Of a DNA stretch of 9,224 nt, positions 1-4,917 are shown piece by piece (the stretch's first letter is position 1; each line of letters starts with the position of its first letter). The translations under genes were made by a program, and so were the position numbers. Source of the DNA: Verrucomicrobia bacterium 12-59-8. Its GTDB lineage: Bacteria > Verrucomicrobiota > Verrucomicrobiae > Verrucomicrobiales > Verrucomicrobiaceae. The DNA lies in contig NCCR01000178.1 in the NCBI GenBank assembly GCA_002279765.1, positions 4,593 through 13,816 on the forward strand, in the 5' to 3' direction. The notes beneath the pieces were generated by a model, which ran no database searches, was not told the origin of the DNA, and worked only from the letters and a program-made list of their open reading frames with translations.

Positions 1-26
1 GGGGGGGGGGGGGGGGGGGGGGGGGG
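1..26. other. poly-G run, probable artefact
   Basis: Twenty-six consecutive G residues open the window and stop abruptly at C27. Such runs are the typical no-signal product of two-colour short-read chemistry, so this most likely marks a contig edge and not genomic sequence. A real G-tract cannot be excluded from sequence alone. The minus-strand gene fragment next to it would run straight into this run, which fits a truncated contig end. Confidence 0.8.
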
Positions 27-194
27 CGTTTGCCAATCCGCAGCAACCCATTGCTATGCAGTATCTTTGCATGAGCCCAAGTCCATGCATCTTCAAAGGC
101 ATGAATCGGAAGCCCTGATACCGGCCCTCATGGATGACTCGGAACGTGTTTCCCATCGTCACAAACCCGACCCGCAGCCATTGCGGTCAGACAT
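27..194 (-). pseudogene. 5' fragment of unrecognised gene, two apparent frameshifts, truncated by contig edge
   Basis: No family is recognised. Read on the minus strand, an ATG at 194 opens MSD. From 186 a second frame gives PQWLRVGFVTMGNTFRVI and continues through HEGRYQGFRFMP to about 97. From 94 a third frame gives EDAWTWAHAKILHSNG and then LLRIGKR, ending at the poly-G run. The joined peptide has protein-like composition (Trp, aromatic and charged residues evenly spread), whereas each single frame stops or turns into unlikely residues. Restoring one base near 186-188 (GACCCG for GACCG) and one near 95-99 (TTTT for TTT, or a third base for the Pro codon) would give one open frame from the ATG. 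Both lesions sit in short homopolymers close to the edge, so sequencing error is as likely as a real pseudogene. The gene would be divergent from the DUF6868 gene, across a 92-base intergenic gap. Confidence 0.5.
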
Positions 195-286
195 TGCTGA
201 GGACAACATCTCCACAGCTTCGAGGATCACTCCCTGCCGCTGGACAAAAACGGCTGACAAACCCGCAAATGGGTGAATGCTCCCGC
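195..286. other. intergenic gap between divergent genes
   Basis: These 92 bases lie between the minus-strand fragment start at 194 and the plus-strand DUF6868 start at 287. They should hold promoters for both directions, but no convincing -35/-10 pair or operator was recognised. Confidence 0.35.
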
Positions 287-529
287 ATGAACATCGCAAC
301 CACTTGCCAGTTCCTCTTGTGGTGTGCCGTCATCAACTACGGCATCCTGATCGTCTGGTTCCTCGTTTTCACCCTGGCGCATGATTCGCTGCATCAGCTT
401 CACGCCCGGATGTTTCGCATCTCCACGGAACGTTTCGACACCATCCACTATGCCGCCATGGCCTTTTACAAAGTCGGCGTCCTGCTGCTCAATCTGGTGC
501 CGTATTTCGCGTTGCGCATGGTGGCCTGA
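287..529 (+). CDS. small DUF6868-like membrane protein (80 aa)
   Basis: This is a small inner-membrane protein with two predicted transmembrane segments, roughly residues 9-30 and 56-78. They are joined by a soluble loop containing AHDSLHQLHARMF and RFDTIHYAAMAFYK. The pattern of a short N-terminal helix, an AHD motif, an ERFD..HY.AM.F.K segment and a final LNLVPY.ALR helix matches my recollection of the DUF6868 family of about 80 residues. That family has no established function. The ATG at 287 gives exactly that length. An in-frame ATG at 269 would add only six residues, and the longer frame from 134 adds an unrelated, unlikely N-terminus. Neither start has a clear ribosome binding site. 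The SGNH hydrolase gene follows after 74 bases in the same direction, so co-transcription is possible. No role is inferred beyond membrane location. Confidence 0.75.
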   Translation: MNIATTCQFLLWCAVINYGILIVWFLVFTLAHDSLHQLHARMFRISTERFDTIHYAAMAFYKVGVLLLNLVPYFALRMVA

Positions 530-603
530 GGAGAGCTGCTGTTTCTTCAAAAGAATCGAGGTGTTGCGTGCAAATCGCGCAGGGTCCGCTATCTCCCTTC
601 ACG

Positions 604-1248
604 ATGAATCGCCTTCTCTTCACCACCCTTCTCTGCGCTCTCGCCGTTCTCCATATGCCGAATGAAAGCCAGGCGGCAGATCCCATCCGCGTGGCGTGTG
701 TGGGTGACAGCATCACCGAAGGCATCGGCACTCAGAATCCGAAAACAGACGGCTATCCCGCAAGGCTGCAGGAGCTTCTTGGTACGAGTTGGAACATTCA
801 AAACTTCGGCGTGGGCGGACGCACCATGCTTCGAAAGGCCGACCCTTTCGATCATCGTCCCGCACACAGCTCCGGCCCGGACGTCGTCATCATCGCGCTC
901 GGCACCAACGATTCCAAAACGGCCATCTGGTCCGGCCATAAGCAGGAGTTTGTGAGCGACTACGTGGCCATGATCAAAGAATTCCAGGCACTGCCGAGCC
1001 ACCCCAAAGTGTGGGCCTGCCTGCCGCCGCCCGCCTTTCCTGGCAACTGGGGCATCACCGAAGACGTCATCCGAGACGAAGTCATCCCGGCCATCAAACA
1101 AGCCGCCGAAATGACCGGCATCAGTTTGATCGACCTCCACACACCGCTACTGGAAAACAAAGCGTGGTTTCCTGACTTCGTGCATCCGAATGGAGAAGGA
1201 GCCAAGCGCATCGCCGAGCTTGTGGCGGAAGCCATCAAGCGGCGTTAA
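604..1248 (+). CDS. secreted GDSL/SGNH-family esterase (214 aa)
   Basis: This is a secreted hydrolase of the SGNH (GDSL-like lipase/acylhydrolase) superfamily, which cleaves ester bonds in lipids, acetylated sugars or related substrates. A signal peptide covers residues 1-24 (MNRLLFTTLLCALAV, ending SQA before ADP). Block I is VGDSITEG with nucleophile Ser36. Block II is NFGVGGRT, with an oxyanion-hole Gly near residues 69-71. Block III is LGTND with Asn102. Block V is DFVH with Asp191 and His194. All four catalytic blocks are present, so the enzyme should be active. The ATG at 604 puts the signal peptide at the N-terminus; an upstream in-frame GTG at 568 would add twelve residues in front of it and is less likely. 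The substrate cannot be read from the sequence. Similar single-domain enzymes in Verrucomicrobiota and Planctomycetes often act on polysaccharide acetyl groups, which here is only an inference. Confidence 0.88.
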   Translation: MNRLLFTTLLCALAVLHMPNESQAADPIRVACVGDSITEGIGTQNPKTDGYPARLQELLGTSWNIQNFGVGGRTMLRKADPFDHRPAHSSGPDVVIIALGTNDSKTAIWSGHKQEFVSDYVAMIKEFQALPSHPKVWACLPPPAFPGNWGITEDVIRDEVIPAIKQAAEMTGISLIDLHTPLLENKAWFPDFVHPNGEGAKRIAELVAEAIKRR

Positions 1249-1418
1249 GGGCGTTGTTAAACCGAACGAGGAAGACGACGCTCAATGATCCTGCCAACAT
1301 GTCACTCGATGGATTCCACATCCCTTGCAGCAACGGGTGCCAGCAGGCAAGATTACCACCAGTAACCCACTGGCTGTAGGCTTGGTGCCCCAACGGATCG
1401 GCATTCCAATTCACTCTG
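1249..1418. other. intergenic region before FRG gene
   Basis: These 170 bases separate the SGNH esterase from the FRG gene. They presumably hold the FRG promoter. I could not pick a convincing -35/-10 pair, and no coding frame looks real. A small CCAGT/ACTGG inverted repeat is present at 1359-1373. Confidence 0.4.
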
Positions 1419-2282
1419 ATGAACGAAGTCACCGAAAACAATCTCTGGGGCTACTTCCAGACTCCTCAAAAAAAGGCGTCATTGTTGAAGAAAACGACGG
1501 CGGCCCGCAACGCTGCAGGACACCGGGTTAAATCGTATCGCGAACTGGCCACCAAAATTGCTGAGTTACAGTTCATGAATCGGGATCTGGTCTTGATGTT
1601 TCGTGGGCAAAACGGGGACTATCGCAACTCTCGCAGCAACACCACTCTGAAAGCCTCACTGTTTCGTTCGGAGGCTGGACAAACAACACCGCCTTCAGCT
1701 GGAGTGCTTATCCGACGGTTTGAACAGCTTCAACGAGCAGAGGAACAACTCATCAGAAGCTATGAAGACAAAAAATTCATCGGCAGGGAGCGCCTTCAGC
1801 GCTATCGCATCCTCCGCTGGGCCATTCTTCAACATTACGAAGTTTGCCCCACTCCGCTGCTGGACGTGACGCACTCCCTTCGCATTGCAGCCTCGTTTGC
1901 CACCATGGGAGCCAATACTGACGCTTACCTGTATGTGCTGGGTGTGCCCAATCTCGCGGGCGCGATCACCGCAAGCGCCGAGGCTGGATTGCAGATCATC
2001 CGCCTTTCGAGTGTCTGCCCGCCTGCGGCACTTCGACCGCATTTTCAAGAGGGCTACCTGCTGGGAGAATATCCAGAACTTTTGAGCTTCAATGACAAGC
2101 AACTGCTAGATCACTACGAAGTCGATTTCGGCAGGCGACTGGTGGCCAAGTTTGTCTTTGATCCAGTGAAGTTGTGGTCAGATCCAAACTTTACTCCAGC
2201 GTCAAATGTGGCCATCTACCCAACACCTGGTGAAGACCCTTTGCTGGACATGACATCCAAAATCAAGGCATCTCTCGTTTGA
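1419..2282 (+). CDS. FRG domain-containing protein (287 aa)
   Basis: This soluble protein carries an FRG domain. The name-giving MFRGQNGDYR motif is at residues 60-69 (Phe61-Arg62-Gly63). The second conserved block, LQHYEVCPTPLLDVTHS with following AASFA, spans about 137-161; it corresponds to the family's QHYG.PTRLLDWT signature, with a Val-Cys insertion-like variation. A late Arg-x3-Gln-x-Gly segment (RPHFQEGYLLG) at 206-216 also fits. FRG domains occur widely in bacteria and phages, often in accessory regions, and their biochemical role is not established to my knowledge. The first 40 residues are polar and lysine-rich and unlike the domain. No signal peptide or membrane segment is seen. 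GC content sampled inside the gene is about 48%, against about 67% in a sample of the amidase gene, which hints at horizontal acquisition. No Shine-Dalgarno is visible before the ATG at 1419. A possible terminator follows the stop. Confidence 0.82.
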   Translation: MNEVTENNLWGYFQTPQKKASLLKKTTAARNAAGHRVKSYRELATKIAELQFMNRDLVLMFRGQNGDYRNSRSNTTLKASLFRSEAGQTTPPSAGVLIRRFEQLQRAEEQLIRSYEDKKFIGRERLQRYRILRWAILQHYEVCPTPLLDVTHSLRIAASFATMGANTDAYLYVLGVPNLAGAITASAEAGLQIIRLSSVCPPAALRPHFQEGYLLGEYPELLSFNDKQLLDHYEVDFGRRLVAKFVFDPVKLWSDPNFTPASNVAIYPTPGEDPLLDMTSKIKASLV

Positions 2283-2309
2283 CCACTAGGGCTGGGAGCT
2301 TGGTCCGAC

Positions 2310-2331
2310 GAGCGGTCGCAGACTCGCTTTT
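2310..2331 (+). terminator. possible intrinsic terminator after FRG gene
   Basis: AGCGGTC (2311-2317) can pair with GAC and CGCT (2321-2328, one bulged T at 2324) around a GCA loop, giving a seven-pair stem followed by a short T-tract (TTTTC). It begins about 28 bases after the FRG stop codon. The stem is GC-rich but bulged and the T-tract is short, so this is a moderate call. Confidence 0.4.
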
Positions 2332-2356
2332 CGGAAATCACCATACAAGAAAGAGG

Positions 2357-2417
2357 TGGCTCGGGACGGAATCGAACCGCCGACACGGGGATTTTCTACC
2401 GACTGAGCTACCGAGCC
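2357..2417 (-). tRNA. tRNA-Phe(GAA)-derived gene with 12-nt internal deletion, probably non-functional
   Basis: On the minus strand, GGCTCGG (2417-2411) pairs perfectly with CCGAGCC (2364-2358) as a seven-pair acceptor stem, followed by a discriminator A at 2357. The D-arm start TA-GCTC-AGTCGGTAG, the 3' half of a Phe-type anticodon arm (AAAATCCCC), the variable region GTGTC and an intact T arm GGCGG-TTCGATT-CCGTC are all present. The middle segment closely matches E. coli tRNA-Phe as I recall it, except that about 12 nt are missing between GGTAG and AAAATCCCC. In E. coli this stretch is AGCAGGGGATTG. The length is 61 nt, against 73 expected without CCA. The loss removes the 3' strand of the D stem, position 26, the 5' strand of the anticodon stem and part of the loop and anticodon, so a normal cloverleaf cannot form. 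CCA is not encoded (ACCT follows). Either this is a decayed gene or a hairpin-prone segment was skipped in sequencing or assembly. Confidence 0.72.
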
Positions 2418-2433
2418 TCTGACTTGAAGGGCC

Positions 2434-2464
2434 GGTATAGGAGCAAGCTCCAACCATGGCGCAA
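2434..2464 (-). promoter_or_regulatory. possible promoter for the tRNA-Phe-like gene
   Basis: On the minus strand, TATACC (2439-2434) could be a -10 box and TTGCGC (2464-2459) a -35 box. The 19-base spacer is longer than ideal. Transcription would start near 2427, about ten bases before the tRNA 5' end, which is a usual tRNA layout. A GGAGC-TT-GCTCC inverted repeat (2451-2440) fills part of the spacer. This is a weak consensus-based call. Confidence 0.25.
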
Positions 2465-2501
2465 CGTGTTTTTCGCGTGCCGTGCAGATTGCTTGAGGCA
2501 G

Positions 2502-2876
2502 CTATTTCCCCTTAGCCGACATCGCGATGAGCACCCAGGCGATCATAAAGCTCAATCCGCCCAGCGGGGTGATGGCTCCCAGCCATTTCGTGCCGGTGTA
2601 TGCGAGCACATAAAGCGAGCCGCTAAACAGCAAAATGCCCATGAAAAAAAAGCGCCAGGCCCAGACCATGAGCGGCTTGGTGCTGGCCAGCAGCGTCAAC
2701 AGCAGCAGCACAACGGCATGTGGCAGGTGGTACTGCACGGCTGTCTCCCAGTGAGCGAGTTCAACGGCGGCCACAAGTTTGTCATGCACAGGTCCGTGGG
2801 CACCCGAAGCACCCAGTGCGATGGCAAGGAAGCCCATGAGGGCGGAAAGACGAAGGCGGAAGGGATCAGGCTGCAT
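2502..2876 (-). CDS. DUF423 / YgdD-TMEM256-type membrane protein (124 aa)
   Basis: This small inner-membrane protein belongs to the DUF423 family (E. coli YgdD, eukaryotic TMEM256), whose function is not established. Conserved segments are FLAIALGASGAHG at residues 16-28, WETAVQYHLPHAVVLLLL at 43-60, and LFSGSLYVLAYTG followed by LGAITPLGGLSF at 83-110. Four transmembrane segments are predicted near 8-25, 50-66, 70-92 and 97-118. At 124 aa the length is typical. The ATG at 2876 matches the usual family start; an in-frame GTG at 2918 would add an unusual proline-rich N-terminus and is not preferred. No Shine-Dalgarno is visible. It lies 133 bases downstream of trpF in the same orientation and upstream of the damaged tRNA gene. 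It may share a transcript with trpF, but nothing ties their functions together. Confidence 0.88.
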   Translation of the reverse strand: MQPDPFRLRLSALMGFLAIALGASGAHGPVHDKLVAAVELAHWETAVQYHLPHAVVLLLLTLLASTKPLMVWAWRFFFMGILLFSGSLYVLAYTGTKWLGAITPLGGLSFMIAWVLIAMSAKGK

Positions 2877-3009
2877 GGGGAAGTATGAAGGTAGAATGAC
2901 GAATGGCGGGGGCAGCACAAGTGCTCTGTTTCCCCATACCGCACCACCTCATGTGAAAACCAAGATCGAGGACGATTCCGCTTCGTCCACGCGGCTTGCG
3001 CTCTTGGAA

Positions 3010-3705
3010 CTATCTGTCCTCTTCCGACCCTTCGACCTCTTGAGCTTTCCCCGCTTCCCACCCATCCCGCGCTTCGGCAATGAAACGCGCGACTAGCAGG
3101 AGATCCTTGCTGCCAGGCAGCGACTCCACACCGCTGGCGACATCGACGGCGATGGGCTGAGTTTGCTGCACGGCCTGACGCACGTTGTCAGGGGTCAGCC
3201 CGCCGGAGAGCAGGAACTGCTTGGCTGGAAACATTTCCTTGGCACGCACGGCCAGCTCCCATGGGAAGGCAAGCCCACCACCGCCGTAGCTGCCGGGATT
3301 GTACGCGTCGAGCAGGATCGACTCACAGGGAAACTCACCGATCTGCGCAAGTGATGCGGCATCGCGCACTTGCAGCGCCTTGATGACGTTGACGCCGCGC
3401 TGCATGAGGTGCTGCACATCTGCCGGGGTCTCATCGCCATGAAGCTGCAGCGACTGAAATAAACCGCTGGAGATTGCCGCATCCAGCAAGGCGGCGTCAG
3501 GATTGACCAGCACAGCCACGAGGGCATGCTTGGCCGCCACTGCCTGCAATGAACTCACCGCGACCTCCAGCGGCATGTGGCGCTTCGACTTGGGCCACAG
3601 ATTGATGCCCACGGCATCTGCGCCGAGCGCAAAAAGCACCGCAGCCTGCTGGGGCTGAGTGATGCCACAAATTTTGACACTGCGACGCTGAGGATCAGGG
3701 AACAT
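3010..3705 (-). CDS. trpF: phosphoribosylanthranilate isomerase TrpF (231 aa)
   Basis: TrpF catalyses the Amadori rearrangement of N-(5-phosphoribosyl)anthranilate to CdRP, the third step from chorismate in tryptophan synthesis, in the cytoplasm. It is a single (beta/alpha)8 barrel. The first strand carries VKICGIT with the general-base Cys13. The general-acid Asp133 lies in ILLDAYNP. Phosphate-binding elements are GGGGLAFPWE (141-150), LLSGGLTPDNV (165-175) and DVASGVES (188-195). LQLHGDE at 86-92 is also typical. The second loop reads GINLWPKSKRH in place of the common FYPKSPR form. The acidic C-terminal tail after residue 212 is not conserved. The ATG at 3705 lies inside the end of the upstream pseudo-receiver gene (11-base overlap), so the two are probably translationally coupled. 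No other trp gene is adjacent in the window. Confidence 0.95.
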   Translation of the reverse strand: MFPDPQRRSVKICGITQPQQAAVLFALGADAVGINLWPKSKRHMPLEVAVSSLQAVAAKHALVAVLVNPDAALLDAAISSGLFQSLQLHGDETPADVQHLMQRGVNVIKALQVRDAASLAQIGEFPCESILLDAYNPGSYGGGGLAFPWELAVRAKEMFPAKQFLLSGGLTPDNVRQAVQQTQPIAVDVASGVESLPGSKDLLLVARFIAEARDGWEAGKAQEVEGSEEDR

Positions 3706-4234
3706 GGGGAGGAGAAAACGGTGGAAAGGCCAGACCCTGGCGCTCTGGCAGCAGGGAGGCCGTAACAGTCAGCAGCACATCGAGCTTGGGCGGCAGCGGC
3801 ATGCTGCCACGCACGCGCACATCACGCTGCAGTTCCTGAAACCGCAGCGCATCCGAGGGCTGAATGAGAAAGATGACCGGCGGTGCGGCATGCACTCCGG
3901 CATGCACCTTGGGATAGACCTTGCTGAGCAGGCGGTCGAGCATGTCTCCCGTCATGTCAGGCAGGGGCAGTGAGAATAAAAACAGCGAGTACTCACGCTG
4001 CAGTGCCAGCTCAAAGGCACGCTCCCCGCTGGGCGCGTCGTCCACCTCGCAAATGCGGAAGGCCATCAGCGCCTCACGAATCACGCGCCGGTAAGGCAGG
4101 CTTTCCTCTACAAGGAGGACGCGAGGAACAGAGGGTATGTCCGGTGAGAGGACTGTAGGAACAACGGAGAAATCGGGCGGATCGGCTGATGTAACCGGAG
4201 GAAGCTTATCGGCCAGACGGGCAGATCTTTTCAT
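3695..4234 (-). CDS. receiver-like (pseudo-receiver) protein lacking the phospho-acceptor Asp (179 aa)
   Basis: This protein has a single CheY-like receiver fold at residues 37-162 and no output domain. RVLLVEESLPYRRVI (38-52) is strand 1 with an acidic pair Glu43-Glu44. EVDDAPSGERAFELAL (63-78) matches the usual A.dG.eAl segment. YSLFLFSLPLPDMTG (82-96) aligns with the phosphorylation strand, but Ser88 stands where the phospho-accepting Asp should be. APPVIFLIQPSD (117-128) lacks the conserved Ser/Thr, and the later Lys-Pro is also not recognisable. It is therefore a degenerate receiver that probably acts without phosphorylation. The N-terminal 35 residues are Pro-rich and likely disordered. 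The ATG at 4234 lies ten bases after the upstream gene's stop; the longer frame start at 4285 would overlap that gene and adds no domain. The stop overlaps trpF. What it does in this cluster is unknown. Confidence 0.7.
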   Translation of the reverse strand: MKRSARLADKLPPVTSADPPDFSVVPTVLSPDIPSVPRVLLVEESLPYRRVIREALMAFRICEVDDAPSGERAFELALQREYSLFLFSLPLPDMTGDMLDRLLSKVYPKVHAGVHAAPPVIFLIQPSDALRFQELQRDVRVRGSMPLPPKLDVLLTVTASLLPERQGLAFPPFSPPHVP

Positions 4235-4244
4235 GAAAGCACTT

Positions 4245-4772
4245 TCAGCTTTCAGGATACACCGCCACGGCCATGACGCCTTCACTTGGCAGCCAGCCGA
4301 CCACTTCCACCCGCTGGAGCGGCTTTGCGGACGATCCCATGCCTTTGCGCACGGTTTCCAAAACTTGCTTCTGCGTGTCCTCGGTCACGGTTGAGCCAAA
4401 CAATCCGGCGAGGTCGGAGAGCAGCGGCGCAGGCGCATTCACACCGCCAGCTGTGGTCACGGGCGTGCGGGTCTGCCCGCAAGCGAGAATAGCGTCGCGG
4501 ATGGCATCCGGCGTCATCGTGCCCGACACCACCACCAGACGGCGCAAGCGGGTCTCAGCCGTGGGCGACTGCACGATGGCTGGCGCAGGGACTGCCACGA
4601 CTGCGCTCACGGGGGGCTTGATCGACTTGGACGGCTTCAGGAAGCCACGTGGCCCGTCCGCATGAAATGACGAACCGCTGTTCAAAGCCTGCGGCAACAT
4701 GGGCTCCTCCGCGCTCAAAGCAGCGGCAGAAACAAGGAAAACAGCGACCTGACAAAAGACGGAAAATTTCAC
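4245..4772 (-). CDS. small secreted protein with POTRA-like C-terminal domain (175 aa)
   Basis: The protein is exported. A signal peptide (KFSVFCQVAVFLVSAAALSA) ends before EEP. Residues 24-70 form a Pro/Ala/Ser-rich linker. A C-terminal domain from about 75 to 175 starts with RLRRLVVVSG, has a helix near 118-145 (LSDLAGLFGSTVTEDTQKQ) and ends in a strand pair RVEVVGWLPSEGVMAVAVYP. This beta-alpha-beta outline resembles the POTRA_2 domains of outer-membrane TpsB/ShlB transporters, but no barrel follows; that similarity is by eye and uncertain. The start is ambiguous. A GTG at 4772 opens the signal-peptide frame directly. A far better Shine-Dalgarno (GGAGG, 4802-4798) precedes an ATG at 4792 in another frame, which ends after seven codons at a TGA overlapping the GTG. 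One extra base or a -1 shift in the A-run (4787-4782) would join that ATG to this frame as MIKKRAFVKF. It is the first gene of the cluster ending in trpF. Confidence 0.65.
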   Translation of the reverse strand: MKFSVFCQVAVFLVSAAALSAEEPMLPQALNSGSSFHADGPRGFLKPSKSIKPPVSAVVAVPAPAIVQSPTAETRLRRLVVVSGTMTPDAIRDAILACGQTRTPVTTAGGVNAPAPLLSDLAGLFGSTVTEDTQKQVLETVRKGMGSSAKPLQRVEVVGWLPSEGVMAVAVYPES

Positions 4773-4802
4773 GAAGGCGCGTTTTTTATCATGTTGGCCT
4801 CC
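4769..4802 (-). promoter_or_regulatory. Shine-Dalgarno, ATG and A-AAA-AAC heptamer before the secreted-protein gene
   Basis: GGAGG (4802-4798) lies five bases before ATG (4792-4790). The reading frame is ATG ATA AAA AAC GCG CCT TCG TGA, seven codons. The bases A-AAA-AAC fit the X-XXY-YYZ pattern of -1 slippery sites in the correct register. A -1 shift there would continue as CGC GCC TTC GTG AAA, the frame of the signal peptide. Without a shift, the TGA overlaps the GTG at 4772 and would allow termination-reinitiation. A missing A in a seven-A run is the simplest alternative. Confidence 0.45.
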
Positions 4803-4846
4803 AAGTGACAATAACAAAAGTGAGAAAGGGCAGATTTCCAGACCTC

Positions 4847-4874
4847 ATCTTAACGTGATTTCACTCGATCTAAA
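4847..4874 (-). promoter_or_regulatory. possible promoter of the secreted protein-pseudo-receiver-trpF cluster
   Basis: On the minus strand, TTTAGA (4874-4869) and TAAGAT (4852-4847) are spaced by 16 bases, each matching four of six sigma-70 consensus positions. Transcription would begin near 4840, about 48 bases before the ATG at 4792. The spacer contains an inverted repeat, GTGA-TT-TCAC on the plus strand (4855-4864), that could be an operator. This is a consensus-only call. Confidence 0.3.
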
Positions 4875-4917
4875 CCGCACTTGATCGGCTTCGTGCCCTG
4901 AAACATGCTGCTCGTAG

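Noticed and set aside
227..550. A 107-codon minus-strand frame over the DUF6868 gene
   Set aside because: It is antisense to a recognisable two-helix membrane protein and has no signature of its own.
1359..1373. CCAGT-AACCC-ACTGG inverted repeat considered as a terminator after the esterase gene
   Set aside because: The stem is only five pairs and no T-tract follows, and it lies 110 bases after the stop codon.
2424..2888. A 154-codon plus-strand frame over the DUF423 gene
   Set aside because: It is polar and Gln/His/Gly-rich and lies opposite a clear four-helix DUF423 protein, so it is an antisense shadow.
2913..2922. GCAC-AA-GTGC repeat between trpF and the DUF423 gene considered as a terminator
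   Set aside because: The four-pair stem has a two-base loop, which is sterically poor, and no T-run follows on either strand.
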